NCBI RefSeq assembly: GCF_013410775.1
Contig: NZ_JACCFH010000001.1
Coordinates: 3,658,001 to 3,722,000, forward strand
Reading direction: 5' to 3'
Length of the DNA: 64,000 nucleotides
From: Sphaerotilus montanus
GTDB taxonomy: Bacteria; Pseudomonadota; Gammaproteobacteria; Burkholderiales; Burkholderiaceae_C
In this document: positions 26,636 through 34,951 of the stretch, piece after piece
How the letters are laid out: each line of letters starts with the position of its first letter
Numbering within the stretch: position 1 is the first letter of the stretch
Notes under the pieces: generated by a model
Told to the model about the DNA's origin: nothing
Seen by the model: the letters and a program-made list of their open reading frames with translations, nothing else
Databases searched by the model: none
Program-made: the position numbers and the translations under genes

Positions 26636-28259
26636 ACCGCATCAGCCAGGTGCCCTGCGAGCCGTGGCGCCGGCCCGGGCCCAGGGTGAAGCGGGGGTAG
26701 GCGGTGGCGGTGGCCGCCTCTTCGGCCCCTTCGAGCAGTTCGGCGAGGTAAGCCCGGCTGACGCGCGCGCCCATGCGGCGCAACGCGTTGGCGGTCACTT
26801 CGCAGGCCGAATAGGTGTGGCCTTGCAACCGGATCAACGCCGGGTCGCTGGCCAGTGCGCGCTGGTGCGACTGCAGCCACTGGCCGACGTTCTGCGCCAC
26901 GCGGGGCAGGTGGCGCTCGATGGGTGCATAGGGCCAGGTCAGCTGGACGGCGGCCCGCCAGGATGGCGCCACGGCGCCCGCGTCCAGGTCGATCAGCTCA
27001 CCCGATGCGAGCACGCGCGGTGCCCCCGGAGGGGGCTCGTGCCGTGTGGTCCACGCGGACAGGGCCATGCCCGGCAGCCACAGGGCCAGCGCATCGTGTT
27101 TCCCCAGGCCCGACAACCATGCCGCGGTGTCTGGTGCGTCCGGGGCATGGACCCACCACTCGGGGCGGCGGACCACCGGACGGGTTCCCAGGCGTTCGAC
27201 GAGGCGGCGGGCTCCGATGGCCGCTCCTTCGTGGCGGGGTTCGACGACGAGGTGGATCTGTCGCCAGCCGCCGGGCGGGGCGTGCTCGACCAGCACCTCG
27301 GCCATCGTGGCCGCGTCCAGGCTGACACCACGTGAAAAATGGAAGGACCAGACCGAGGGCTGGCTGTCGTCGACCGAGGCGGTGTTGGGCAGCACGCAGG
27401 GCAGGGCGTCGCGTTCGCAGTGCTGCTGGATGGCTTGCCAGGCGCCACGCCCGGTCGGGCCGGTGATGCCCGAGACGAGGGCGAACACCGGCTGCTGGCG
27501 CTGCAGCGCCTCCAGCTCGGTCGGCCAGCGCGCCGGGTCGGCGCCGAGCTGCCAGCGGTGCAGGGTCCAGGCCGGCGGGGCGTGCGGGCTGTCCTGCGCT
27601 GGCGGGCTGCGCTCGGCCATGCACTGGACGAGCAGGTCCGTGGCCGCCTGCCGCACGGCCGGCGTGTTGTCGGCGGTCTCGATCGTGGCCAGGTGCAGGG
27701 TGCGGCCGTCGTGCCCCGGTGCTTCGCCGATGCGCAGCGTCGTGGTGTAGGCGGCCAGGTCGCGCACCTCGGCCTCGGTGAGCTGGTAGCGTGGCATCAG
27801 CGCATCCATCGACTGCCCGGTGGGGCCGATGCCCCGGTTCAGTGCACGCAGCAGCGTTTCGAGCGAGTAGGCCGGGCGGATCTGGGCTGCAGGAGCCTGT
27901 CGGGTCAGGTGGGAGAAGACGCGTGGCTGGCGTGGCTGGACCGGCCGACCGGGTGCAAAAAGGATGCTGCCGACGATCGGCGGCACGGCCGTGCTGCCCT
28001 CGGCGCCACCCATGCCGCTGGCCCGGTGGCACTGGATGCAGGCGGCCTCCTGGCCCTGCACCGCCACGCCGTTGCCGCGCTGTGCTTCCACGGGCGAACG
28101 ATCGGCGCGCAGCCCTTCGCGAAAAAGCTGCGCGCCCCGGGTGACTGCGCTGTCGGCCTGTGCGGCGGGTTCCTCGGGGCGGGCCTGCCCGGCGGCGAGC
28201 CCGGTCAGCAGGAGCAGCCCCACCCGAAGGTACCGGGTCGCCCGGCGCGCCGTGGTCAT
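26577..28259 (-). CDS. Cytochrome c fused to a periplasmic substrate-binding-like domain
   Basis: The 560-residue protein has a signal peptide (about 1-26), a class I cytochrome c domain with haem site CIQCH (Cys74, Cys77, His78) and a later MDALMPRY segment that may supply the methionine ligand. The rest (about 190-560) resembles a type 1 periplasmic binding fold of the branched-chain amino-acid receptor family: VFALVSGITGPTGRGAW, IHLVVEPRHEGAAIGARRLV, WLMRFTD. Its ATG overlaps the SCO1-like stop by 4 bp. It may pass electrons to or from the multicopper oxidase while binding a ligand; that is inference. Confidence 0.8.
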   Translation of the reverse strand: MTTARRATRYLRVGLLLLTGLAAGQARPEEPAAQADSAVTRGAQLFREGLRADRSPVEAQRGNGVAVQGQEAACIQCHRASGMGGAEGSTAVPPIVGSILFAPGRPVQPRQPRVFSHLTRQAPAAQIRPAYSLETLLRALNRGIGPTGQSMDALMPRYQLTEAEVRDLAAYTTTLRIGEAPGHDGRTLHLATIETADNTPAVRQAATDLLVQCMAERSPPAQDSPHAPPAWTLHRWQLGADPARWPTELEALQRQQPVFALVSGITGPTGRGAWQAIQQHCERDALPCVLPNTASVDDSQPSVWSFHFSRGVSLDAATMAEVLVEHAPPGGWRQIHLVVEPRHEGAAIGARRLVERLGTRPVVRRPEWWVHAPDAPDTAAWLSGLGKHDALALWLPGMALSAWTTRHEPPPGAPRVLASGELIDLDAGAVAPSWRAAVQLTWPYAPIERHLPRVAQNVGQWLQSHQRALASDPALIRLQGHTYSACEVTANALRRMGARVSRAYLAELLEGAEEAATATAYPRFTLGPGRRHGSQGTWLMRFTDPRHARLQPEGDWFVPE

Positions 28260-28924
28260 GGGGCTGTCGCGAACGCCACACGCAGCAACTCGTCGGGCGT
28301 CGCGTAGCCATCCAGCCGCCGCCACTGCCCCGGCGCGCTGCCTTTCGGGCGAACAAAGGTCACGGGGGTGTGGCCCATCTTGTCGGGGCGGTAGACGTTG
28401 AAGGCGCGCTGCACGGCATCGATCGCGTCGGTGCTGCCCGTGTGGAAGCGCCACTGCGCACCCGCGCTGAACCGCGCCGCGTAGTCGCGCAGCCGTGCCG
28501 GGCTGTCGTGCTCGGGGTCGATCGAGACCGACACCATCTGCACCTGCTCGCGGCGTGTGCCCAGCCGATCCTGCAGCGCCGCAAAGATCTGCGACATCGG
28601 TGGACACACGGTCGTGCAGCTGGTGAAGATGAAGTTGAGCAGCACGGGCCGCTGCGCGTCCAGGCTGGTGGCGAACTCCACCGACGGCCCGCTGTGGCTG
28701 CGCAGGCGCACCGCGGGCAGGCGCACCGTCACGGGCAGGCTTGCCCCCGCGCTGCTGGCGGTGGTCACCGGCGGTGTCAGGCAGAGATCCTCCAGCGGGG
28801 TCTGCACGGGCGCCGAGGGTGGGCGTGGTTGCGCCTGGGCCGCCGACAGACCGGCTGCCAGCAGGCTCGGCACCACCCACCTGGCGGCGCGGGAAGCGAT
28901 CCTCCCGCAGCGTCGCGCGGCCAT
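28256..28924 (-). CDS. SCO1/SenC-like copper chaperone
   Basis: The 222-residue exported protein has a signal peptide (about 1-32) and a thioredoxin-like domain with the SCO copper motif CTTVC (Cys103, Cys107) in FIFTSCTTVCPPM, DPEHDSPARLRDYAARF, and a later histidine in DKMGHTPVTFV. SCO proteins deliver copper or reduce thiols, classically for the CuA site of cytochrome oxidase. Here no oxidase subunit is near; the neighbour is a multicopper oxidase 5 bp upstream, so metallating that enzyme is the likely job. The stop overlaps the cytochrome c gene by 4 bp. Confidence 0.88.
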   Translation of the reverse strand: MAARRCGRIASRAARWVVPSLLAAGLSAAQAQPRPPSAPVQTPLEDLCLTPPVTTASSAGASLPVTVRLPAVRLRSHSGPSVEFATSLDAQRPVLLNFIFTSCTTVCPPMSQIFAALQDRLGTRREQVQMVSVSIDPEHDSPARLRDYAARFSAGAQWRFHTGSTDAIDAVQRAFNVYRPDKMGHTPVTFVRPKGSAPGQWRRLDGYATPDELLRVAFATAP

Positions 28925-28929
28925 GGCGC

Positions 28930-30783
28930 TCAGGCGACGACGAAGCGCCGCATCATCTCGTGGTCTTCGTGCGAGAGGATGTGGCAGTGCCAGACGTATT
29001 CGCCCGGCCGGTCGAAGCGCACCAGGATCCGCGTGATCTCGCCCGGGTAGGCCACGACCGTGTCCTTGCGACCGGCTTCGTTCGGCTCGGCGGGCCGGGC
29101 CGGGCCGAGCGTGGTCACGCCGGTCAGCCAGCCGCCCACGGTGCTGCCACCCGCGCCCATGGGCTTGGGCACGACGACGCCGTCGAAGGCCTGGCGGTTC
29201 AGCACCCGGAAGGCGGTCTGGTGCAGGTGGATCGGGTGCGCGTCCACGGTGGTGTTGTGGAACTCCCAGAGCTCGGTGCTGCCGAGGGCCATGCGCTCGG
29301 TGACCGGGTCCGAATAGAAGAAGGTGCCGTGGGCGGGGCTGGTCGGGTTGCCTGCGGCAGGATTCACCGTGCCCAGCAGGGTCTGCAGGCGGTTGTAGGG
29401 ATCGACACCCTCGACCAGCAGCAGCTTGCGCACGGGAACGCCGGCCGTCACAAGGGCTGGCAGCGGGCCGAGCACGGGCCGCAACGATGCCGGCAGCGTG
29501 GTGTGGGGGCGCTGCGTGTCCAGGGCGAGGCTGACGGGGAAGGCCATGATCTGCCCCGCTGACGCGGGATCGACCGGGGCACCGAAGGGGAACGGCGTCG
29601 GCGCGGTGTTGACCAGCGTGATCCGCTGCCCGGCCAGTCCCCTGAAGCTCACGACCAGGTCCGCCCGTTCGCCCGGTGCCAGCACGAGGTGCGTCAGCGG
29701 CACCGGCGCGTTCATCAGGCCGAGTTCGGTGCCCACCTGGTGGAAGGCCAGGGTGTTGCCGTCTGCGCGCCGGAACTGCAGGTCGTAGAACCGCGAGTCC
29801 GAGCCGTTGAGCACCCGCAGCCGGTATGCGCGTGGTTCCACCGCGTGCTGCGGCCAGGGCACCCCGTTGACCAGGATGAAGTCGCCGAAGAATTCGGGCA
29901 GATGGGTGGTGCGGGGGGCGCTCGGATTGAGCGGGTCGGTCGAGGGGTAGAACAGCCGGCCGGTGCTGTCGAACATCCGGTCCTGGATCACGAGCGGCAC
30001 TTCGTAGGGGCTGGCAGGCAGCCGGTTGCGCTGCAGCAGCCAATCCTCGTTGGCATCGCGGATGAAGTAGTGCCCGGCCAGCCCCATGAACACGTTCAGC
30101 CGCGTCACGCCCAGGGCGTGGTCGTGGTACCAGAGGTGCCCGGCTTCCTGCTGGTGCTGGTAGGTGTAGGGGGTGCTCCAGAGGCGCCCGGCGTAGTCGG
30201 GTTGTCCGTCCAGGTTGCGGTCCGCGGTGGTCCATGCATCCGGCAGGCCATCGGTGATGGTCGGCTGGTCACCGCCATGGCGGTGGGCCACCAGTGGCAC
30301 GGGCGCCAGACCTCCGAGGTTGCCCGGATTGGCCCACATCAGCGTGGTGTCCAGTGGCAGCCGGTAGCCGAGTTGGCGAGGGCCGGCGCCCAGTTGGTTC
30401 ACGTAGCTGACGGTGATCTTGCTGCCGGACCGGACCGAGAAGCTGCGACCCGGTGACGTGGGCGACTGCGTCGGGGTGCCGTAGCCCCAGAGCACGGTGG
30501 AGAGCTTGTTGCCAGCGGGCGATACCAGTCCGATCTGGCTCACGAATTCCCGCAGCAGCAAGGTGTAGCTGCTTCCACCGGGCGTCGTCGCCGCGAACGC
30601 ATTGAGCGGAGCGTTCGGGTTGGGCAGTGGCTGGACGAACTTGGGGTGGCTGCCGCCTTGCAGGAGCTGGGTCCCTGTGGTGACTTGACCCGCTGCGGTT
30701 TGCGCGTTGGCGGTGCTCAGAGAGGTCGTGGCGCCCAGACTGGCCACCGCGCCACGCTTCAAGATGCTGCGTCGACTGATCAT
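28930..30783 (-). CDS. Multicopper oxidase, CotA/bilirubin-oxidase-like, Tat-exported
   Basis: The 617-residue protein begins with a twin-arginine signal (SRRSILK, then a hydrophobic stretch to about 27). All four copper-ligand blocks are present: HRHGG (His167, His169), HLWYHDHALG (His220, His222), HPIHLHQTAF near 520 and HCHILSHEDHEMM near 599-611, with the methionine axial ligand of the type 1 site. It should oxidise a phenolic or metal substrate and reduce oxygen to water in the periplasm. CotA-like enzymes can oxidise Mn(II) or Cu(I); specificity is not visible. It heads an operon with SCO1 and the cytochrome c fusion. Confidence 0.93.
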   Translation of the reverse strand: MISRRSILKRGAVASLGATTSLSTANAQTAAGQVTTGTQLLQGGSHPKFVQPLPNPNAPLNAFAATTPGGSSYTLLLREFVSQIGLVSPAGNKLSTVLWGYGTPTQSPTSPGRSFSVRSGSKITVSYVNQLGAGPRQLGYRLPLDTTLMWANPGNLGGLAPVPLVAHRHGGDQPTITDGLPDAWTTADRNLDGQPDYAGRLWSTPYTYQHQQEAGHLWYHDHALGVTRLNVFMGLAGHYFIRDANEDWLLQRNRLPASPYEVPLVIQDRMFDSTGRLFYPSTDPLNPSAPRTTHLPEFFGDFILVNGVPWPQHAVEPRAYRLRVLNGSDSRFYDLQFRRADGNTLAFHQVGTELGLMNAPVPLTHLVLAPGERADLVVSFRGLAGQRITLVNTAPTPFPFGAPVDPASAGQIMAFPVSLALDTQRPHTTLPASLRPVLGPLPALVTAGVPVRKLLLVEGVDPYNRLQTLLGTVNPAAGNPTSPAHGTFFYSDPVTERMALGSTELWEFHNTTVDAHPIHLHQTAFRVLNRQAFDGVVVPKPMGAGGSTVGGWLTGVTTLGPARPAEPNEAGRKDTVVAYPGEITRILVRFDRPGEYVWHCHILSHEDHEMMRRFVVA

Positions 30784-30801
30784 GCTGTCCCTCAGAAAAA
30801 G

Positions 30802-30818
30802 CTGAAGACAGTGTGAAG
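30802..30818 (-). promoter_or_regulatory. Direct-repeat response-regulator box before the multicopper oxidase
   Basis: On the minus strand CTTCAC-N5-CTTCAG (half-sites 30813-30818 and 30802-30807) has the same 11-bp period and near-identical sequence as the box at 23595-23611. It lies about 20-35 bp before the oxidase ATG. A related GTTCAC (30822-30827) and another CTTCAC (30842-30847) are found further upstream in the AT-rich leader. Confidence 0.55.
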
Positions 30819-30897
30819 TTTGTGAACTAATCCCTCAATACGTGAAGATATTTTTAGCCATTGACACAACAGGGTATTAATTCTCGGTTCAGTCGAA

Positions 30898-31755
30898 CTA
30901 TTTCGAACGCTTTTCAAGAATGAAATTGGCCCCGGCGTACTGCCCCAGGGTCTCGGTGAGCACCGGCATCACCTCCTGCAGCATCGAATGCAGCACGAAC
31001 GGTGGATTGATCACCAGCATCCCGCTGCCGAGCATGCCGAAGCCGCTCTGGTCCGGCTCGGCCACCGACATGCGCACATGCACCCAGCCGCGCTTGGCCT
31101 GCGCGTCTGCCGCGGCCTTGAGCCGGTCGGTCATCTCCTTGGGTTCGAGTCGCTGCAACTGCGGATACCACACCAGGATCACGGCGTCGGCGAAGCGCTC
31201 CAGCCCGTCCCGCACGGCGGCGACCACCTTGGTGTAGTCGGTCTTGATCTCGTAGCTCGGGTCGATCAGCACCACGCCGCGGCGCGACGGGGGCGGCAGT
31301 TCGGCCTTCAGCCCCGCGAAGCCGTCGGAGTTCATCACCGCGGTTTCGCGGCGGGTTTCCAGCGCGGTCTGCAGCAGCGGGAAGTCGGTCGAGTGCAGCT
31401 CGTACAGGCGCATCCGGTCGTCGGCGCGCAGCAGCATCTGGGCGAGCGCGGGCGAGCCGGGGTAGCGCGTCAGGCGGTCGGGCTGCGGGTTGAAGCGGCG
31501 CACCAGCGCGAGGTAGTCGTTCAGCGCGGCGGGCAGGTCCTTGCGGCCGAACAGGCGGCCCACGCCGTCGTCGTACTCGGCGTGCTTGCGGGCGTGGTTG
31601 CTGTCGAGGCCGTAGCCACCGGCGCCCGCGTGGGTGTCGACGAGGGTGAAGGGCTTGTCCTTTTCCGCCATGTAGCGGAGCACCTGCGTGAAGACGAGGT
31701 GCTTGAGGACATCGGCATGGTTGCCGGCATGGAAGGCGTGTCGGTAGGCGAGCAT
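30898..31755 (-). CDS. rlmJ: 23S rRNA (adenine2030-N6)-methyltransferase RlmJ
   Basis: The 285-residue enzyme methylates A2030 of 23S rRNA. It shows the family start MLAYRHAFHAGNHADVLKH, TLVDTHAGAGGYGLD for S-adenosylmethionine binding, and the catalytic motif as DPSYE (usually DPPYE) near 163. The start at 31755 was preferred over 31794 because relatives begin MLxYRHxFHAGN. It is divergent from the CoA-transferase gene and 114 bp upstream of the multicopper oxidase, which has its own promoter region. Confidence 0.95.
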   Translation of the reverse strand: MLAYRHAFHAGNHADVLKHLVFTQVLRYMAEKDKPFTLVDTHAGAGGYGLDSNHARKHAEYDDGVGRLFGRKDLPAALNDYLALVRRFNPQPDRLTRYPGSPALAQMLLRADDRMRLYELHSTDFPLLQTALETRRETAVMNSDGFAGLKAELPPPSRRGVVLIDPSYEIKTDYTKVVAAVRDGLERFADAVILVWYPQLQRLEPKEMTDRLKAAADAQAKRGWVHVRMSVAEPDQSGFGMLGSGMLVINPPFVLHSMLQEVMPVLTETLGQYAGANFILEKRSK

Positions 31756-31867
31756 GGCGGGATTGTCGCTGCTTCCCGCCGTGATGGACATCAAGGCTTG
31801 TGCATGGCCGGATGGGGGAGGAGGTTCCTAGAATGGGCGACTGTCTCTATCAATACAAGGATTTGCC

Positions 31868-33163
31868 ATGTCCGCCGCGCTCGACCAGTACCGCCAGAAA
31901 CTCCGCACCCCCCAGGACGCGACCGCCTTGGTGCGCGATGGCGACACCGTGCTGGTCGCCTCCGCGGTGGGCGAGCCGCCGGCCCTGCTGCAGGCGCTGG
32001 CCGCCCGGCGCGCCGAACTGAACGACGTGACGCTCAGCCAGTTGCTGCCGCTGTCGCCGCAGGCCTACATGGACGTGGACAGCGCGCCGCACATCCGCCA
32101 CCGCTCGCTGTTCCTGAGTGCAGCGGTGCGCGCCGGCTTCAAGGCGGGCTGGGCCGATCTGGTGCCGTGCCATTTCTCGGAGATCCCGCGGCTGGTGCGG
32201 CGCGGCGAGCAGCGCTGCGAGGTGGTGATGACGATGGCCTCGCCGATGGACGCGCACGGCTACTTCTCCATCAGCCTCAGCCCCGACTTCACGATGGCGG
32301 CGATCGAGCGCACGCGCGACCTCGTGCTGGAGGTGAACCCGAACGTGCCCTACGCCTTCGGCAACTGCCACGTCCACATCTCGCAGGTCAGCGCGCTGAT
32401 CGAGTCGGAGGCGCCGCTGCGGGAGGTCGGCCTCCCGCAGATCAACGAGATCCAGCGCACCATCGGGCTGCATGTCGCCGAACTGGTGAAGGACGGCGAC
32501 ACGCTGCAGCTCGGCTACGGCAGCATCCCGGACGCGGTGGTGATGCAGCTGGGCGGCAAGAAGGATCTGGGCATCCACACGGAGATGATCGGGGACGGGC
32601 TGATCTCGCTGCTGGAGAGCGGGGCGGTGACGGGGCGGCGCAAGAACTTCCTGCCCGGCAAGATCGTCGCCACCTTCGGCATGGGCACGAAGCGGCTCTA
32701 CCAGGCGATGGACCGCAACCCGACGCTGGAGATGCACCCGGTCGACTTCACCAACGACCCCGCGATCGCCGGCCAGAACGACAACCTCGTGGCGATCAAC
32801 GCGACGCTGCAGGTGGACCTGTTCGGCCAGTGCGGCTCGGAAAGTCTGGGGCCGAATCCGTACTCGGGCACCGGCGGGCAGACCGATTTCATCCGCGCGG
32901 CGAACCGCTCGAACGGCGGGCGCGGGATCATCGTGCTGCCGTCCACCGCCAAGGGCGACACCATCTCGCGCATCGTGCCGACGCTGACGCCGGGCACGCT
33001 CGTCTCGACCAGCAAGAACGACGTGAACTACGTGGTCAGCGAGTACGGGGTGGCGCAGTTGCGGGGGAAGAGCCTGCGGGCGCGGGCGCGGGAGTTGATC
33101 GCGATCGCGCATCCGGCGTTTCGTGACGAATTGCGTGCTGCGGCCAGAAGCCTGAGCCTGTAG
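31868..33163 (+). CDS. Acetyl-CoA hydrolase/transferase family protein
   Basis: The 431-residue protein has both halves of the class I CoA-transferase fold; the first includes AVGEPPALLQALAARR and the second LQLGYGSIPDAVVMQL, HTEMIGDGLISLLESG and QCGSESLGPNPYSGTGGQ, where the glutamate should form the acyl-glutamyl-CoA intermediate. Members are acetyl-CoA hydrolases, succinyl-CoA:acetate transferases or 4-hydroxybutyrate CoA-transferases; the length and motifs favour the 4-hydroxybutyrate or acetate-type group. The ribosome site AAGGA lies 7 bp before the ATG. It appears to be a single-gene unit. Confidence 0.9.
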   Translation: MSAALDQYRQKLRTPQDATALVRDGDTVLVASAVGEPPALLQALAARRAELNDVTLSQLLPLSPQAYMDVDSAPHIRHRSLFLSAAVRAGFKAGWADLVPCHFSEIPRLVRRGEQRCEVVMTMASPMDAHGYFSISLSPDFTMAAIERTRDLVLEVNPNVPYAFGNCHVHISQVSALIESEAPLREVGLPQINEIQRTIGLHVAELVKDGDTLQLGYGSIPDAVVMQLGGKKDLGIHTEMIGDGLISLLESGAVTGRRKNFLPGKIVATFGMGTKRLYQAMDRNPTLEMHPVDFTNDPAIAGQNDNLVAINATLQVDLFGQCGSESLGPNPYSGTGGQTDFIRAANRSNGGRGIIVLPSTAKGDTISRIVPTLTPGTLVSTSKNDVNYVVSEYGVAQLRGKSLRARARELIAIAHPAFRDELRAAARSLSL

Positions 33164-33283
33164 CGATCAGCGTGGATCCCCAGGAATTGCGTGCCATTTC
33201 GGGACATTGCGCGACAAGAAAACTTTGCAGAATCGAAGGGTAGTCGCCACTTCCGGCCGCGCGTTGGCTCGGCTCGACCTCCC

Positions 33284-34834
33284 ATGGACTTGCTTCATCG
33301 ATATTCGGTTCAGACGCGTCAGTGGCTGCTGGTCGGCCTCAGCGCCCTGACCGTCTGCACCAGCGTGGCGGTCGGTCTCACCGTGGCGGACCGGCTGGCC
33401 AGGGACAGCGAGATGGCTTTCGTGGCCAAGGATGTGGTGGCCGACATCCTGCCGCCGCCGATGTACCTGATCGAGGCGCGCCTGGTGCTGTCGCAGGCGC
33501 TGGAAGGCAGTCTGGCGCCGACCCAGGCGGTGCAGGAGATCGAGCGGCTGGAGAAGGAGTACCTGGCGCGCGTGGACTACTGGACAGCGCATCCCCCCTT
33601 CGGGCTGGAGCATGATCTGCTGGGCGCGCAGCACGAGACGGGCAAGGCGTTTCTCGCGGCAACCCTGGCGGACCTGCGGGCCCTGGCGGCGGGCCGGGTA
33701 CAGGACGCCCGTGTACAGCTCAGCGATTTGCATCACATCTACCAGGCGCACCGGGCGGCGGTCGATGTGACCGTGGCGTCTGGCAATGCGCTGGCAGCGC
33801 AGTCCATGTCGGCGTTCGCGCGCACCCACGAACTGGTGCCCCTGGTGCTGGGTGGTCTGCTCGCGCTGGGACTGGCGAGCGTGAGCGCGTTCGGCTGGAT
33901 CATCTCTCGGGCAATCGTCGCGCCACTGTCCAGCGCGGTGGAGTTGGCTGAGGCGGTGGCCGGAGGTGACCTGTCGGTGCAGGTCGAGGTGCATGGCCAG
34001 GACGAGCCGGCCCGGCTGCTGCAGGCACTCAACCGCATGAGTACGCGCCTGGGCACGATGGTCGATGGCGTGCGCCGCAGCTGTCAGCACATCGACCAGG
34101 CCAGCGCCGAGATCACGGCCGGCAATGTCCATCTCAAATCCCGTGCCGATGCCCATGAAGGCGAGATGCGCATGGCCGAGGCCAGCCTGAAATCAGTCAG
34201 TGCCATCGTTGACCAGAATGCGCAGGCCGCTCGCTCAGCCGAGACGCTGCTGCAGTCGGTGTCCGCGGTGGCTGGCGAAGGCATGGCTTCCATGGACCGG
34301 ATGGTCGAGACGATGCACGCGATTTCCACCTCGTCGCACCGGGTGGCCGACATCGTGGAGGTGATCGAGTCGATCGCGTTCCAGACCAACCTGCTGGCGC
34401 TGAACGCGGCGGTCGAGGCTGCCCGTGCCGGCGACAAGGGGCGCGGGTTCGCCGTGGTGGCGACCGAGGTGCGCCAGCTCGCCCACCGCTCGTCGCACGC
34501 GGCCCGCGAGATCCGCACGCTGGCCCGCACCAGCACCGAGCAGGTCAGCAGCGGCCACCACCTTGCCCGCGACGCCAGCAGCGCCATCCACCGCATGGTC
34601 GACCGGGTGGACCAGATGAACGCCCTGGTGCGTGGCACCTCGGCATCGGCCCAGGCCCAGAGCGCCAGCATCGGCCAGCTTGGCGCGCTGGTCGATTCGC
34701 TCGCGCGCGACGCCAGCTCGAACGCCTCGCTCGTGGCCCAGGGCACCGCCCTGGCATCCGAACTCGAAAGCAACGCCCAGGTGCTGGCCGAGTCGGTGCG
34801 TCAATTCCGGGTGAACGCAGCGCCGGTGGTCTGA
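33284..34834 (+). CDS. Methyl-accepting chemotaxis protein, membrane type
   Basis: From [13 protein letters not shown] the protein is 516 residues: a membrane helix at about 12-33, a periplasmic helical ligand domain to about 182, a second helix near 183-205, HAMP, then the signalling domain with the hairpin tip [20 protein letters not shown] and [14 protein letters not shown]. It should signal to CheA through CheW. ATG 33284 was chosen because it places a short cytoplasmic tail before the first helix; an upstream in-frame ATG at 33191 would add 31 unlikely residues. No C-terminal NWETF-like tether is present. Confidence 0.92.
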   Translation: MDLLHRYSVQTRQWLLVGLSALTVCTSVAVGLTVADRLARDSEMAFVAKDVVADILPPPMYLIEARLVLSQALEGSLAPTQAVQEIERLEKEYLARVDYWTAHPPFGLEHDLLGAQHETGKAFLAATLADLRALAAGRVQDARVQLSDLHHIYQAHRAAVDVTVASGNALAAQSMSAFARTHELVPLVLGGLLALGLASVSAFGWIISRAIVAPLSSAVELAEAVAGGDLSVQVEVHGQDEPARLLQALNRMSTRLGTMVDGVRRSCQHIDQASAEITAGNVHLKSRADAHEGEMRMAEASLKSVSAIVDQNAQAARSAETLLQSVSAVAGEGMASMDRMVETMHAISTSSHRVADIVEVIESIAFQTNLLALNAAVEAARAGDKGRGFAVVATEVRQLAHRSSHAAREIRTLARTSTEQVSSGHHLARDASSAIHRMVDRVDQMNALVRGTSASAQAQSASIGQLGALVDSLARDASSNASLVAQGTALASELESNAQVLAESVRQFRVNAAPVV

Positions 34835-34951
34835 AAACGGCCGCTTTTTCTTGGTATTGGTGCCGCAGGCCGCTCTACAGAATCAACAGCAAAGCCATAC
34901 CGTTCACCCGCCTGTCGGTCCCCTTTGTCCTGACGCCAGAATTGACCAAAC

